From positions 38,126,501-38,190,500 of the forward strand of contig NC_092672.1 of the NCBI RefSeq assembly GCF_964355755.1: a stretch of 64,000 bases of DNA. The letters run 5' to 3'. The first letter of the stretch is position 1; each line of letters starts with the position of its first letter. The notes beneath the pieces were generated by a model that saw only the letters and a list, made by a program, of their open reading frames with translations, had not been told where the DNA came from and did not search any database. Below, piece after piece: positions 15,901 to 30,900 of the stretch. The DNA comes from Antedon mediterranea. Lineage: Eukaryota > Echinodermata > Crinoidea > Comatulida > Antedonidae. The position numbers were made by a program, and so were the translations under genes.

Positions 15901-18900
15901 TTATTTCAAGGTGTCATGTTTATTACTTCCTAAGCTATGGAATGTGAAGCTGAAAGAGTGTACAATCCATGTGCTACTGCTTGTCCATTGACTTGTGCCG
16001 ACTCTGATGGAACTGATGATTGTCCAGGTGCGTGTATTGAAACATGTGAATGTCCAGAAGGAACCGTGTTAGATGGAAATACGTGTATTGCACCATCTCA
16101 GTGTGGTTGTTCACAAGGTGGATTTTACTACTCGGTAAGAATTTATAAATTTTTAGGACGCTTTATTCAAAGTGCTCGTTTTCTCCAAAGTATCAGAAAT
16201 GATTTAATGTCCATGGCTTGCTAACTAACTAGTATATTGTACTATATTTACTGTAGCCTGGAGACAGTTGGATAACTGAAGACTGTTCACTGTCCTGCCA
16301 GTGTGTTGATGGTCGTGTAGAATGCGTAGCAGAAAATTGTGATTTGAATGCGGATTGTAATATTCGTAACGGTGAACGAGGCTGTTACTGTAGAGATGGC
16401 TGGACGACTGGTGAGGATGGCAGCTGTAGTAGAGGTAAGTTATAATATCGTTACTTGTACTAAAAAAAGACGTGGTATAGGTATCTAAGACAATATTCAA
16501 ATATTCCATGTTTATAGACTCTAGCTCTTCAAACTTTGTTTTATGTTTCAGCTCCTGCATATTGTACAGTCTGGGGAGATCCCCACTATTTGACATTCGA
16601 CGATAGACGACACAACTTCCAAGGAGTTTGTGAGTACACTCTTGTCACCGACTGTAGAAATGATAACAGTCAACGCCCAAGATTCCAAGTGACCGGACTC
16701 AACGTCAAGAACAAACCATCTCAACGTGTGTCTTATACACGACAAATAAACTTCCATTACGCTAACCACACATTTACGCTGTTACAACGTGGTGAAGTTC
16801 GCTACAATGGTGTCACTTTTACACCTCCACTCAGTACCAGCGATGGTGTTTATATAATCAGCAATGGTGTATACGTGGTAAGATGTTTTATTGACAATTA
16901 GTTTACATACATTTTATTTGCACTGTATTTGTAACTCGAGAGATTAACTTCATTTTGTTATTTTTATTACTCAGTTACTTTGGACCGATTTTAACTTGGT
17001 TATCCGATGGGACGGATCCAGTACTGTAGAGATTCAACTACCATACGAATATTGGAACACCACTTGCGGACTATGCGGTGATTTTGACAGTAATAAAGGA
17101 AACGATTTAGACTTCCAACGAGATGGTTCACCAGTAAGATAATATATTTGTTGAATTGTTTTATATTTGACATTGTCTTCGTCTATAATAAGACATTAAA
17201 ATCATATTAATTTTATTTATTTAGGCTAGAGACGAGGTAGAATTTGGAAACAGCTGGGTTGTTGAAGGAACAGAATGTGACGATTCTGGTATAATTATTG
17301 TCGATCCGTGCTCAGAAGAGGAAGCACCTTATAAGGCAGCTGAAGATCTCTGTTATGCATTGATCTCGCCCACAGGTGCTCTTGTAAGTTGTCATGAGAT
17401 TGTTGATCCTGACAACTACTACGAGGCATGCCTTTACGATCTCTGTGCAACGCTGCCGGACGACAATATATTATGTGGCCATTTACAAGAATATGCACAA
17501 GCATGCCGAGAACGTGGAGGTTCACCTGGAAATTGGCGAGAGGAAACACCTCAGTGTCGTAAGTATAAACATAATAATGTGTTTACATACGAAATACAAT
17601 ATCACCTGTCCATTACGAATGTTTATTTCAAGGTGTCATGTTTATTACTTCCTAAGCTATGGAATGTGAAGCTGAAAGAGTGTACAATCCATGTGCTACT
17701 GCTTGTCCATTGACTTGTGCCGACTCTGATGGAACTGATGATTGTCCAGGTGCGTGTATTGAAACATGTGAATGTCCAGAAGGAACCGTGTTAGATGGAA
17801 ATACGTGTATTGCACCATCTCAGTGTGGTTGTTCACAAGGTGGATTTTACTACTCGGTAAGAATTTATAAATTTTTAGGACGCTTTATTCAAAGTGCTCG
17901 TTTTCTCCAAAGTATCAGAAATGATTTAATGTCCATGGCTTGCTAACTAACTAGTATATTGTACTATATTTACTGTAGCCTGGAGACAGTTGGATAACTG
18001 AAGACTGTTCACTGTCCTGCCAGTGTGTTGATGGTCGTGTAGAATGCGTAGCAGAAAATTGTGATTTGAATGCGGATTGTAATATTCGTAACGGTGAACG
18101 AGGCTGTTACTGTAGAGATGGCTGGACGACTGGTGAGGATGGCAGCTGTAGTAGAGGTAAGTTATAATATCGTTACTTGTACTAAAAAAAGACGTGGTAT
18201 AGGTATCTAAGACAATATTCAAATATTCCATGTTTATAGACTCTAGCTCTTCAAACTTTGTTTTATGTTTCAGCTCCTGCATATTGTACAGTCTGGGGAG
18301 ATCCCCACTATTTGACATTCGACGATAGACGACACAACTTCCAAGGAGTTTGTGAGTACACTCTTGTCACCGACTGTAGAAATGATAACAGTCAACGCCC
18401 AAGATTCCAAGTGACCGGACTCAACGTCAAGAACAAACCATCTCAACGTGTGTCTTATACACGACAAATAAACTTCCATTACGCTAACCACACATTTACG
18501 CTGTTACAACGTGGTGAGGTTCGCTACAATGGTGTCACTTTTACACCTCCACTCAGTACCAGCGATGGTGTTTATATAATCAGCAATGGTGTATACGTGG
18601 TAAGATGTTTTATTGACAATTAGTTTACATACATTTTATTTGCACTGTATTTGTAACTCGAGAGATTAACTTCATTTTGTTATTTTTATTACTCAGTTAC
18701 TTTGGACCGATTTTAACTTGGTTATCCGATGGGACGGATCCAGTACTGTAGAGATTCAACTACCATACGAATATTGGAACACCACTTGCGGACTATGCGG
18801 TGATTTTGACAGTAATAAAGGAAACGATTTAGACTTCCAACGAGATGGTTCACCAGTAAGATAATATATTTGTTGAATTGTTTTATATTTGACATTGTCT

Positions 18901-21900
18901 TCGTCTATAATAAGACATTAAAATCATATTAATTTTATTTATTTAGGCTAGAGACGAGGTAGAATTTGGAAACAGCTGGGTTGTTGAAGGAACAGAATGT
19001 GACGATTCTGGTATAATTATTGTCGATCCGTGCTCAGAAGAGGAAGCACCTTATAAGGCAGCTGAAGATCTCTGTTATGCATTGATCTCGCCCACAGGTG
19101 CTCTTGTAAGTTGTCATGAGATTGTTGATCCTGACAACTACTACGAGGCATGCCTTTACGATCTCTGTGCAACGCTGCCGGACGACAATATATTATGTGG
19201 CCATTTACAAGAATATGCACAAGCATGCCGAGAACGTGGAGGTTCACCTGGAAATTGGCGAGAGGAAACACCTCAGTGTCGTAAGTATAAACATAATAAT
19301 GTGTTTACATACGAAATACAATATCACCTGTCCATTACGAATGTTTATTTCAAGGTGTCATGTTTATTACTTCCTAAGCTATGGAATGTGAAGCTGAAAG
19401 AGTGTACAATCCATGTGCTACTGCTTGTCCATTGACTTGTGCCGACTCTGATGGAACTGATGATTGTCCAGGTGCGTGTATTGAAACATGTGAATGTCCA
19501 GAAGGAACCGTGTTAGATGGAAATACGTGTATTGCACCATCTCAGTGTGGTTGTTCACAAGGTGGATTTTACTACTCGGTAAGAATTTATAAATTTTTAG
19601 GACGCTTTATTCAAAGTGCTCGTTTTCTCCAAAGTATCAGAAATGATTTAATGTCCATGGCTTGCTAACTAACTAGTATATTGTACTATATTTACTGTAG
19701 CCTGGAGACAGTTGGATAACTGAAGACTGTTCACTGTCCTGCCAGTGTGTTGATGGTCGTGTAGAATGCGTAGCAGAAAATTGTGATTTGAATGCGGATT
19801 GTAATATTCGTAACGGTGAACGAGGCTGTTACTGTAGAGATGGCTGGACGACTGGTGAGGATGGCAGCTGTAGTAGAGGTAAGTTATAATATCGTTACTT
19901 GTACTAAAAAAGACGTGGTATAGGTATCTAAGACAATATTCAAATATTCCATGTTTATAGACTCTAGCTCTTCAAACTTTGTTTTATGTTTCAGCTCCTG
20001 CATATTGTACAGTCTGGGGAGATCCCCACTATTTGACATTCGACGATAGACGACACAACTTCCAAGGAGTTTGTGAGTACACTCTTGTCACCGACTGTAG
20101 AAATGATAACAGTCAACGCCCAAGATTCCAAGTGACCGGACTCAACGTCAAGAACAAACCATCTCAACGTGTGTCTTATACACGACAAATAAACTTCCAT
20201 TACGCTAACCACACATTTACGCTGTTACAACGTGGTGAGGTTCGCTACAATGGTGTCACTTTTACACCTCCACTCAGTACCAGCGATGGTGTTTATATAA
20301 TCAGCAATGGTGTATACGTGGTAAGATGTTTTATTGACAATTAGTTTACATACATTTTATTTGCACTGTATTTGTAACTCGAGAGATTAACTTCATTTTG
20401 TTATTTTTATTACTCAGTTACTTTGGACCGATTTTAACTTGGTTATCCGATGGGACGGATCCAGTACTGTAGAGATTCAACTACCATACGAATATTGGAA
20501 CACCACTTGCGGACTATGCGGTGATTTTGACAGTAATAAAGGAAACGATTTAGACTTCCAACGAGATGGTTCACCAGTAAGATAATATATTTTGTTGAAT
20601 TGTTTTATATTTGACATTGTCTTCGTCTATAATAAGACATTAAAATCATATTAATTTTATTTATTTAGGCTAGAGACGAGGTAGAATTTGGAAACAGCTG
20701 GGTTGTTGATGGAACAGAATGTGACGATTCTGGTATAATTATTGTCGATCCGTGCTCAGAAGAGGAAGCACCTTATAAGGCAGCTGAAGATCTCTGTTAT
20801 GCATTGATCTCGCCCACAGGTGCTCTTGTAAGTTGTCATGAGATTGTTGATCCTGACAACTACTACGAGGCATGCCTTTACGATCTCTGTGCAACGCTGC
20901 CGGACGACAATATATTATGTGGCCATTTACAAGAATATGCACAAGCATGCCGAGAACGTGGAGGTTCACCTGGAAATTGGCGAGAGGAAACACCTCAGTG
21001 TCGTAAGTATAAACATAATAATGTGTTTACATACGAAATACAATATCACCTGTCCATTACGAATGTTTATTTCAAGGTGTCATGTTTATTACTTCCTAAG
21101 CTATGGAATGTGAAGCTGAAAGAGTGTACAATCCATGTGCTACTGCTTGTCCATTGACTTGTGCCGACTCTGATGGAACTGATGATTGTCCAGGTGCGTG
21201 TATTGAAACATGTGAATGTCCAGAAGGAACCGTGTTAGATGGAAATACGTGTATTGCACCATCTCAGTGTGGTTGTTCACAAGGTGGATTTTACTACTCG
21301 GTAAGAATTTATAAATTTTTAGGACGCTTTATTCAAAGTGCTCGTTTTCTCCAAAGTATCAGAAATGATTTAATGTCCATGGCTTGCTAACTAACTAGTA
21401 TATTGTACTATATTTACTGTAGCCTGGAGACAGTTGGATAACTGAAGACTGTTCACTGTCCTGCCAGTGTGTTGATGGTCGTGTAGAATGCGTAGCAGAA
21501 AATTGTGATTTGAATGCGGATTGTAATATTCGTAACGGTGAACGAGGCTGTTACTGTAGAGATGGCTGGACGACTGGTGAGGATGGCAGCTGTAGTAGAG
21601 GTAAGTTATAATATCGTTACTTGTACTAAAAAAGACGTGGTATAGGTATCTAAGACAATATTCAAATATTCCATGTTTATAGACTCTAGCTCTTCAAACT
21701 TTGTTTTATGTTTCAGCTCCTGCATATTGTACAGTCTGGGGAGATCCCCACTATTTGACATTCGACGATAGACGACACAACTTCCAAGGAGTTTGTGAGT
21801 ACACTCTTGTCACCGACTGTAGAAATGATAACAGTCAACGCCCAAGATTCCAAGTGACCGGACTCAACGTCAAGAACAAACCATCTCAACGTGTGTCTTA

Positions 21901-24900
21901 TACACGACAAATAAACTTCCATTATGCTAACCACACATTTACGCTGTTACAACGTGGTGAGGTTCGCTACAATGGTGTCACTTTTACACCTCCACTCAGT
22001 ACCAGCGATGGTGTTTATATAATCAGCAATGGTGTATACGTGGTAAGATGTTTTATTGACAATTAGTTTACATACATTTTATTTGCACTGTATTTGTAAC
22101 TCGAGAGATTAACTTCATTTTGTTATTTTTATTACTCAGTTACTTTGGACCGATTTTAACTTGGTTATCCGATGGGACGGATCCAGTACTGTAGAGATTC
22201 AACTACCATACGAATATTGGAACACCACTTGCGGACTATGCGGTGATTTTGACAGTAATAAAGGAAACGATTTAGACTTCCAACGAGATGGTTCACCAGT
22301 AAGATAATATATTTGTTGAATTGTTTTATATTTGACATTGTCTTCGTCTATAATAAGACATTAAAATCATATTAATTTTATTTATTTAGGCTAGAGACGA
22401 GGTAGAATTTGGAAACAGCTGGGTTGTTGAAGGAACAGAATGTGACGATTCTGGTATAATTATTGTCGATCCGTGCTCAGAAGAGGAAGCACCTTATAAG
22501 GCAGCTGAAGATCTCTGTTATGCATTGATCTCGCCCACAGGTGCTCTTGTAAGTTGTCATGAGATTGTTGATCCTGACAACTACTACGAGGCATGCCTTT
22601 ACGATCTCTGTGCAACGCTGCCGGACGACAATATATTATGTGGCCATTTACAAGAATATGCACAAGCATGCCGAGAACGTGGAGGTTCACCTGGAAATTG
22701 GCGAGAGGAAACACCTCAGTGTCGTAAGTATAAACATAATAATGTGTTTACATACGAAATACAATATCACCTGTCCATTACGAATGTTTATTTCAAGGTG
22801 TCATGTTTATTACTTCCTAAGCTATGGAATGTGAAGCTGAAAGAGTGTACAATCCATGTGCTACTGCTTGTCCATTGACTTGTGCCGACTCTGATGGAAC
22901 TGATGATTGTCCAGGTGCGTGTATTGAAACATGTGAATGTCCAGAAGGAACCGTGTTAGATGGAAATACGTGTATTGCACCATCTCAGTGTGGTTGTTCA
23001 CAAGGTGGATTTTACTACTCGGTAAGAATTTATAAATTTTTAGGACGCTTTATTCAAAGTGCTCGTTTTCTCCAAAGTATCAGAAATGATTTAATGTCCA
23101 TGGCTTGCTAACTAACTAGTATATTGTACTATATTTACTGTAGCCTGGAGACAGTTGGATAACTGAAGACTGTTCACTGTCCTGCCAGTGTGTTGATGGT
23201 CGTGTAGAATGCGTAGCAGAAAATTGTGATTTGAATGCGGATTGTAATATTCGTAACGGTGAACGAGGCTGTTACTGTAGAGATGGCTGGACGACTGGTG
23301 AGGATGGCAGCTGTAGTAGAGGTAAGTTATAATATCGTTACTTGTACTTAAAAAGACGTGGTATAGGTATCTAAGACAATATTCAAATATTCCATGTTTA
23401 TAGACTCTAGCTCTTCAAACTTTGTTTTATGTTTCAGCTCCTGCATATTGTACAGTCTGGGGAGATCCCCACTATTTGACATTCGACGATAGACGACACA
23501 ACTTCCAAGGAGTTTGTGAGTACACTCTTGTCACCGACTGTAGAAATGATAACAGTCAACGCCCAAGATTCCAAGTGACCGGACTCAACGTCAAGAACAA
23601 ACCATCTCAACGTGTGTCTTATACACGACAAATAAACTTCCATTATGCTAACCACACATTTACGCTGTTACAACGTGGTGAGGTTCGCTACAATGGTGTC
23701 ACTTTTACACCTCCACTCAGTACCAGCGATGGTGTTTATATAATCAGCAATGGTGTATACGTGGTAAGATGTTTTATTGACAATTAGTTTACATACATTT
23801 TATTTGCACTGTATTTGTAACTCGAGAGATTAACTTCATTTTGTTATTTTTATTACTCAGTTACTTTGGACCGATTTTAACTTGGTTATCCGATGGGACG
23901 GATCCAGTACTGTAGAGATTCAACTACCATACGAATATTGGAACACCACTTGCGGACTATGCGGTGATTTTGACAGTAATAAAGGAAACGATTTAGACTT
24001 CCAACGAGATGGTTCACCAGTAAGATAATATATTTGTTGAATTGTTTTATATTTGACATTGTCTTCGTCTATAATAAGACATTAAAATCATATTAATTTT
24101 ATTTATTTAGGCTAGAGACGAGGTAGAATTTGGAAACAGCTGGGTTGTTGAAGGAACAGAATGTGACGATTCTGGTATAATTATTGTCGATCCGTGCTCA
24201 GAAGAGGAAGCACCTTATAAGGCAGCTGAAGATCTCTGTTATGCATTGATCTCGCCCACAGGTGCTCTTGTAAGTTGTCATGAGATTGTTGATCCTGACA
24301 ACTACTACGAGGCATGCCTTTACGATCTCTGTGCAACGCTGCCGGACGACAATATATTATGTGGCCATTTACAAGAATATGCACAAGCATGCCGAGAACG
24401 TGGAGGTTCACCTGGAAATTGGCGAGAGGAAACACCTCAGTGTCGTAAGTATAAACATAATAATGTGTTTACATACGAAATACAATATCACCTGTCCATT
24501 ACGAATGTTTATTTCAAGGTGTCATGTTTATTACTTCCTAAGCTATGGAATGTGAAGCTGAAAGAGTGTACAATCCATGTGCTACTGCTTGTCCATTGAC
24601 TTGTGCCGACTCTGATGGAACTGATGATTGTCCAGGTGCGTGTATTGAAACATGTGAATGTCCAGAAGGAACCGTGTTAGATGGAAATACGTGTATTGCA
24701 CCATCTCAGTGTGGTTGTTCACAAGGTGGATTTTACTACTCGGTAAGAATTTATAAATTTTTAGGACGCTTTATTCAAAGTGCTCGTTTTCTCCAAAGTA
24801 TCAGAAATGATTTAATGTCCATGGCTTGCTAACTAACTAGTATATTGTACTATATTTACTGTAGCCTGGAGACAGTTGGATAACTGAAGACTGTTCACTG

Positions 24901-27900
24901 TCCTGCCAGTGTGTTGATGGTCGTGTAGAATGCGTAGCAGAAAATTGTGATTTGAATGCGGATTGTAATATTCGTAACGGTGAACGAGGCTGTTACTGTA
25001 GAGATGGCTGGACGACTGATGAGGATGGCAGCTGTAGTAGAGGTAAGTTATAATATATTTTTTTTTGTCTAATAATAATTCTATGTAATTTGACATATTT
25101 TGTTTTCACATAGTAAATTGTCGTTTTTAAAATACATGGTAAACCAGATAATATAATATGATTTGATATTATATTTTATTTTTTCTTATAGCTCCATCGT
25201 TTTGTACAATATGGGGAGATCCTCATTACGTTACATTTGACAATAAACGCTATGACTTCCAAGGCGTTTGCGAGTATACATTAGTAACACATTGTGGACA
25301 ACAAGATGGTCTAGAAGATTTTCAACTAAAAGGACATAACTTCAAACGTAATCCGTCAGACAACGTGTCCCGTCTTCGTTATATATCACTTGCATACAAT
25401 AACCATTCATACAATTTGGGAGAAAATAGCGACGTTCTGTTTGATGGAGTTCTTGTTACTTTACCACTGCTTATCGATAACGTTTATGTGGTTTCTAGTG
25501 GTGTTTACACTGTAAGTAAATGCATTTAACTTCAGATAAAATGATAAAATATTTAAAGATAGACTACATTAACTTCACATTTATTTATCTCTATTTCTGT
25601 ACAATTACAACATTAACATAGCCTACATCGTAATAATGTAATTTGTGTGGTTGTAAAACCCTCTTTACGAAGAAAAACAAAAAAATTACATGATTCACAC
25701 ACATAGAAAAAAAAAGTTATTTGAGTTTCATTTTTTAAAACATTTATAGGTTGAAAATATAGACAAAATCATCCAAACATTATATATTGTTTTATTAGAC
25801 GTTGTGGACTGGATTTGGTTTGGTCGTTCGATGGGATGGAAAGCATGCAGTTGAAGTACAACTAGCATACAACTATCACAACACAACTTGTGGCCTGTGT
25901 GGAAACTACAATGACTATCCACTTGATGATATCATTTATAAAAGTGATGCAACAATGGTAGGCTAAGTCTATAGTTTCAGAAGTCCCAATACCCAACTCT
26001 CTGAAAACTGTAAACTTCTCCCAACTTCTTAAGGTCAAAGGGTATTTTAAAATCATATTAACACACTCAGAATACCAGAATTTCTTAAAAACCAGACATA
26101 TTAGCCTAGAGTTGACTGTTATAAGCAAATAACTACAATTGGAAGATCTCAACTCTCAACTTTTGAGAGTCAATGCAACATTACTGATTTGATCTAATGT
26201 GTTTTTTGACATTATAGGATGTAGGCCTACAACACAGAAAACGCATATAGATAGAATTCATGCAATTATCCTATTTCAGGCTGATAGCGCATTGGACTTT
26301 GGAAATAGTTGGGTGGTCGATTCTACAGTTTGCGACGATTCTGGAGTAATAATTGTTGATCCATGCTCAGTTGATTCGGATACATACAAGACTGCCCAAG
26401 ACATATGCTATGCTCTGATATCACCTAATACGCCATTAGCAGCCTGCCATGAATATCTAAATGTAACTGCGTATTACAACGCTTGTGTGTACGATATGTG
26501 TGCTAGCCTACCTGAAGATGATTTGTTATGCGACAGCTTTGAGGAGTATGCCCAGGCATGTAGAGAGCGTGAAGGCGATCCAGGAGATTGGCGCCAGGAT
26601 ACTTGCCGTAAGAGTTTGCTAAAATAAATCCTATCACAAAAGATGTCTTCAATAGTATCTATGATGAATATAAACATAGATATGATAAAGTTGTTTCCAA
26701 TTATTGTATTCTTTCCTTCAACTTATTTGTTTTTAATTCTAGCGTTTGAATGCCCTGATGATCGTGTATACAACCCGTGTGGGAGTGCATGTCCACAGAC
26801 GTGCGCGCTGAATGACATCACTGACTGCCCTGGAGCATGCGTAGAAACATGTGAATGCCGGGAAGGATATGTTCTCAGTGGCGATGAATGTGTTCAACTA
26901 TCAGAATGTGGGTGTTTTGTAAATGGACTTTATTATAAGGTAAGAATGTTTAGATTTTGTTTGACGATCTATCAATAACAAGGAGAACGCCCTCTATGTG
27001 TATAAATCTACACATTTTTTTGTAACTTGTATTTGAAAATGTCCTTTGAAATTACATTATTTATCAACATTAATGAAATTAATGAAATTGTATAACATTC
27101 ACTTATAGGAATTTGGAAATAAAATGACTCGATTGATTTATCGTTAGGCCTATTTGAATTAGCACTAGGTCTCCCTTCAAACCCTTCTCTTCATCTAAAC
27201 TTTCTCCGCTCAGCCAGTTAGTTATATCAGCATTTTATCAGCATTTTATCATATCATCGAGAGACGTTGATTTACAGTAGGCCTACTTTATAATAAAGTA
27301 TATAAATTACTAAAACAGGATGGTGATGAATGGGTCGACAGCGACTGCGTCTCAAAATGTGTATGTGAAGATGGTATTGCTAATTGTGAGCCTCTGGTAT
27401 GTCATGAGTTTGCAGAATGTCGGATTATGAATAATGTTAGAGACTGCGTGTGCAATGACGGCTTCAAGGGTGACGGATATAGCTGCACAGGAGGTAATAC
27501 CGCATTAATTACTATCTATTATAATAAAACTCCAAGCAGACATTTGTTGATATATACAATATATTGTAGAGAGATAACCATGAATTAGTCAGTGCTCGTC
27601 CATTGTAAAGTAGCTCTTATTACTAATACAGTTTAATATAATAAATATACAAGATACAAGTACAAGATAGTCTACTTTATTGTCAACATTTTACAATTTT
27701 GAGATATGTTTTGTAACAAGTGATAAATATATAAAATAAATGAATGAATGAACTTTTAAATGTTACACTATACTACTAGGCCCACTGTGTGTTCTCACCA
27801 AATATTGTATTTACTCCAACAGCTTCGGCATTCTGTCGTGTGTGGGGTGATCCTCACTACAGAACCTACGATAGAGTGAAGTATGAATTCCAGGGTGTGT

Positions 27901-30900
27901 GTGACTACACTTTGACAAGAGACTGCAGTAATGACGTACAACAACGCTATGACGTCACTGTCACAAATTTCAAGAAAAACCCTGATGACAGAGTTTCGTT
28001 TACGCGAAAAGTTAAAATATCAATTGAAGAAGAGGTAACTTATTTTTATATTGAAAATATCGGGTAATTGATTTGTAAACGTTAGTTTACGCGCATGCCA
28101 ATTTTCATCTACTTAGGTACGCGCGCACACAACCAATCCGAGCTCAGCAATGTTCGATTCGCGCATTTTTTTTACTTGTGAAAATGTAAGCTTTAACAAC
28201 TTAAACCAGTATTTATGTTCATTTGTCTTTAAAACTTTAAAATTTGTTCTCTTTATTAGCCATAAAAATACAAAAATACACAATCTGAGAAGGTAAGGAA
28301 TAACCACAGTGTAAAATAATAACCACAGTGTAAAATAATAACCACTGTTTAAAATATAATGTATTGTTTTCCAACAGATAATAGAAATGGAAGGTAGAGA
28401 TGTATACGTCAATGATATCCTTGTTAACCTACCAATCACATTGTCTTCTAGTGCGTTTATACGATATGAGGGACGCATGATTGTAAGTATCAAATACCAA
28501 GTCATATACCTCATCACACAGCCACACCATGGGGTGTGCCACTGTAATAAAATGTGGTATCAAAATAAGTGCTTACTTAGTAAAGCTCAGTCTACACTAT
28601 CAAACCTTATGTGACAACAAAATGTGATGTGCCCATTATGGACATGATGATGTCATATCACTACCATATATAAGCATATCACTACCATATTTGGGAACAT
28701 AACACTTTTTTGTGACACTAGTTTGATAGTGTAAGAGTCTTTCTTTTGAAGACCATGGACCGTCCATGGTAACACCAATTAAGTACAATGAGTACTGCTA
28801 ATGGTGCTTACTTTTGTTACAGGTTTTAAGGACTGATCTTGGACTGGTGGTTCGCTGGAATGGTAGACACTCGGCTAGAGTCAGGTTGCCACCAGCATTC
28901 TTCAATCAAACATGTGGATTATGTGGCAATTTCGATGGAAATTCTGACAATGACTTTACTTTACCAAATGGAATACAAGTAGGTTTTAAAGACATCATGC
29001 ACAACACATTCTCTTTGTAGCCGAATCCGAAACCAAAGAAAATCTTTACAGCCTCAATATAAATATATATTTTATTTTTAGGCTGATAATGCGGATGATT
29101 TTGGTGATGGTTGGTTTGTTGATGACAGCTGCGATGCTACAGATTCACCAGATCCATGTCAAGGTTATGTAAATATTACCCAAGCTGAGAACATCTGTAA
29201 AATTATTCTAAATAAAGCAGGTATGATATACAGAACTTAGTTTTTAGTTTGATGAACAAATGCATACATATGGCCTATATGTATATAATAAATGGCCTGT
29301 TATGCAACATTTCTAAAGCCTAGTCACACACAAACGAAGTCTGTCTTATCGTGGAGCAATTATATGGAATAGTCTCAATGTTGATACCCTTCCAAATTCA
29401 GTTAAGTTGTTTAAAACGTATCTGAAAAATGCATTGTAAAACATAATGGTATGGTAATCTACGATCTACATCCAACTTTTAAAATGGCTAAATACTATGT
29501 AAAATGTGTGTTTTATCACTATTATTTTAAGGTAAATGAAATCCAAAAGATTTATTATGTATTACAGTTGAATCCCCATGAATTATACACTTCGATAAGG
29601 GTTTCCGTTTACACGGGAAGTACCGGTATGGTGTACCCTAAATAGAGGTGTCAGATGAAGGGGATTCTGCTGTAATTGTTTCTTTTCAATTTCAATTTTT
29701 GTCGTTTCTGTTGTATTTATATGGTGTTGATTTTGTTGTTGTTTTGTAATACAGTATCACGAACTTGTGTAAAAACAATCAATATTGATTGAACGAGTTG
29801 TACTGCACATCAGTCTCGTGTCTAAATAAAGTTTATATATATATCAAACTTTATGTGACAACAAAAAGTGATGTGCCCATATATGGACACGATGATGTCA
29901 TATTACTACCATGTTTGGGCACATCACACTTTTTAGTCTAACTAGTTTGATAGTGTAGACAGAGCTTAAGAAAGATTGAAGGTAGACTAGTATATGTATG
30001 TGTAACTTGGAATCATTTGGGAGGAAATAAATATATTACATTCTTCACCCTCCTCTAAAAGATTGATCCTGCCACTGTTTAATACTATTAATGTCTAATT
30101 CCACTTTTACAGGTGCTTTTAGAAGATGTCATGAGCATGTAGACCCGACACCTTTCTACGAATCATGTGTGTACGACGCATGCGCAACCTTACCAGATCA
30201 AGGAGTGATTTGCGATGACGTCAGTGCTTATGCAGAGGCATGTCGTGACAGTGACATTATTCCAGAGCCATGGCGACATGATGCATTTTGTCGTAAGTTA
30301 ATATTTATGATTTAAAGAAATTATTGTATTATTTTAAGTATTACCGGCACAATCTTCATTTTAGTTAACTAGTAGTAGTGGACCTTTAGCTTGATGGTTA
30401 ACGGACTTTCCTTCTAATCCCACTGTCCAGGGTTCAATCCTGAAGTGGTGTCGGACCGGTTGTAAATCGCGTCTCTTTCTTCTACTCAATTCCCTAACCC
30501 TTAAATGTTTATTAGCCCGATACACATGCATAGATAATCCGTCCTGTAATTGGCGAGTTTTTCACTTTTGTATGGGTATAAAATTGTCCCTCTTTTAACT
30601 CTCGTTGCATTTTCCTGTTGGACATAAATGAATGTCTTTTGCATTAAACAAACATAATGGTGTGATTTATGTGATTTTAGCATTTGGCTGCTCTGCCAAC
30701 TCAATGTACAGCATCTGCGCACCTCCATGTCAAGAAACATGTGCGCGGGATCAAAGTACCGACGGATGTGACGACACATGTGTGGAGTCATGTGAATGCA
30801 ACGATGGATTCATTAAAGAATATGATGAATGTGTGCCTGTTGAAACATGTGGTTGCTGGAGTGTACAAGAGGGAGAGTATTATAAGGTATATGCGTTTAT

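Larger units (their letters stand above)
1..25054 (+). repeat. Tandem array of 1.72-kb five-exon units (about 14.5 copies)
   Basis: Equivalent exon starts lie at 3, 1725, 3447, 5169, 6892, 8614, 10337, 12059, 13781, 15503, 17225, 18947, 20669, 22390 and 24111, so the period is 1721-1723 bp. Each unit holds exons a (C8, 334 nt), b (TIL, 200), c (E/EGF-like, 178), d (vWD first half, 326) and e (vWD second half, 159), with introns of about 98, 122, 116-117, 97 and 91-92 bp. The exons total 1197 nt, exactly 399 codons, so gain or loss of a unit keeps the frame. Introns are as similar as exons; differences are a few substitutions and homopolymer lengths. Similarity ends about 12 bases into the intron after the last c exon, near 25054. 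The left edge is outside the window. Confidence 0.97.

Noticed and set aside
1-25054. Array as a pure assembly error
   Set aside because: Private variants in individual copies (modules 2, 10, 12, 14) and ordered alternation argue for real separate copies, though the exact number needs long reads.
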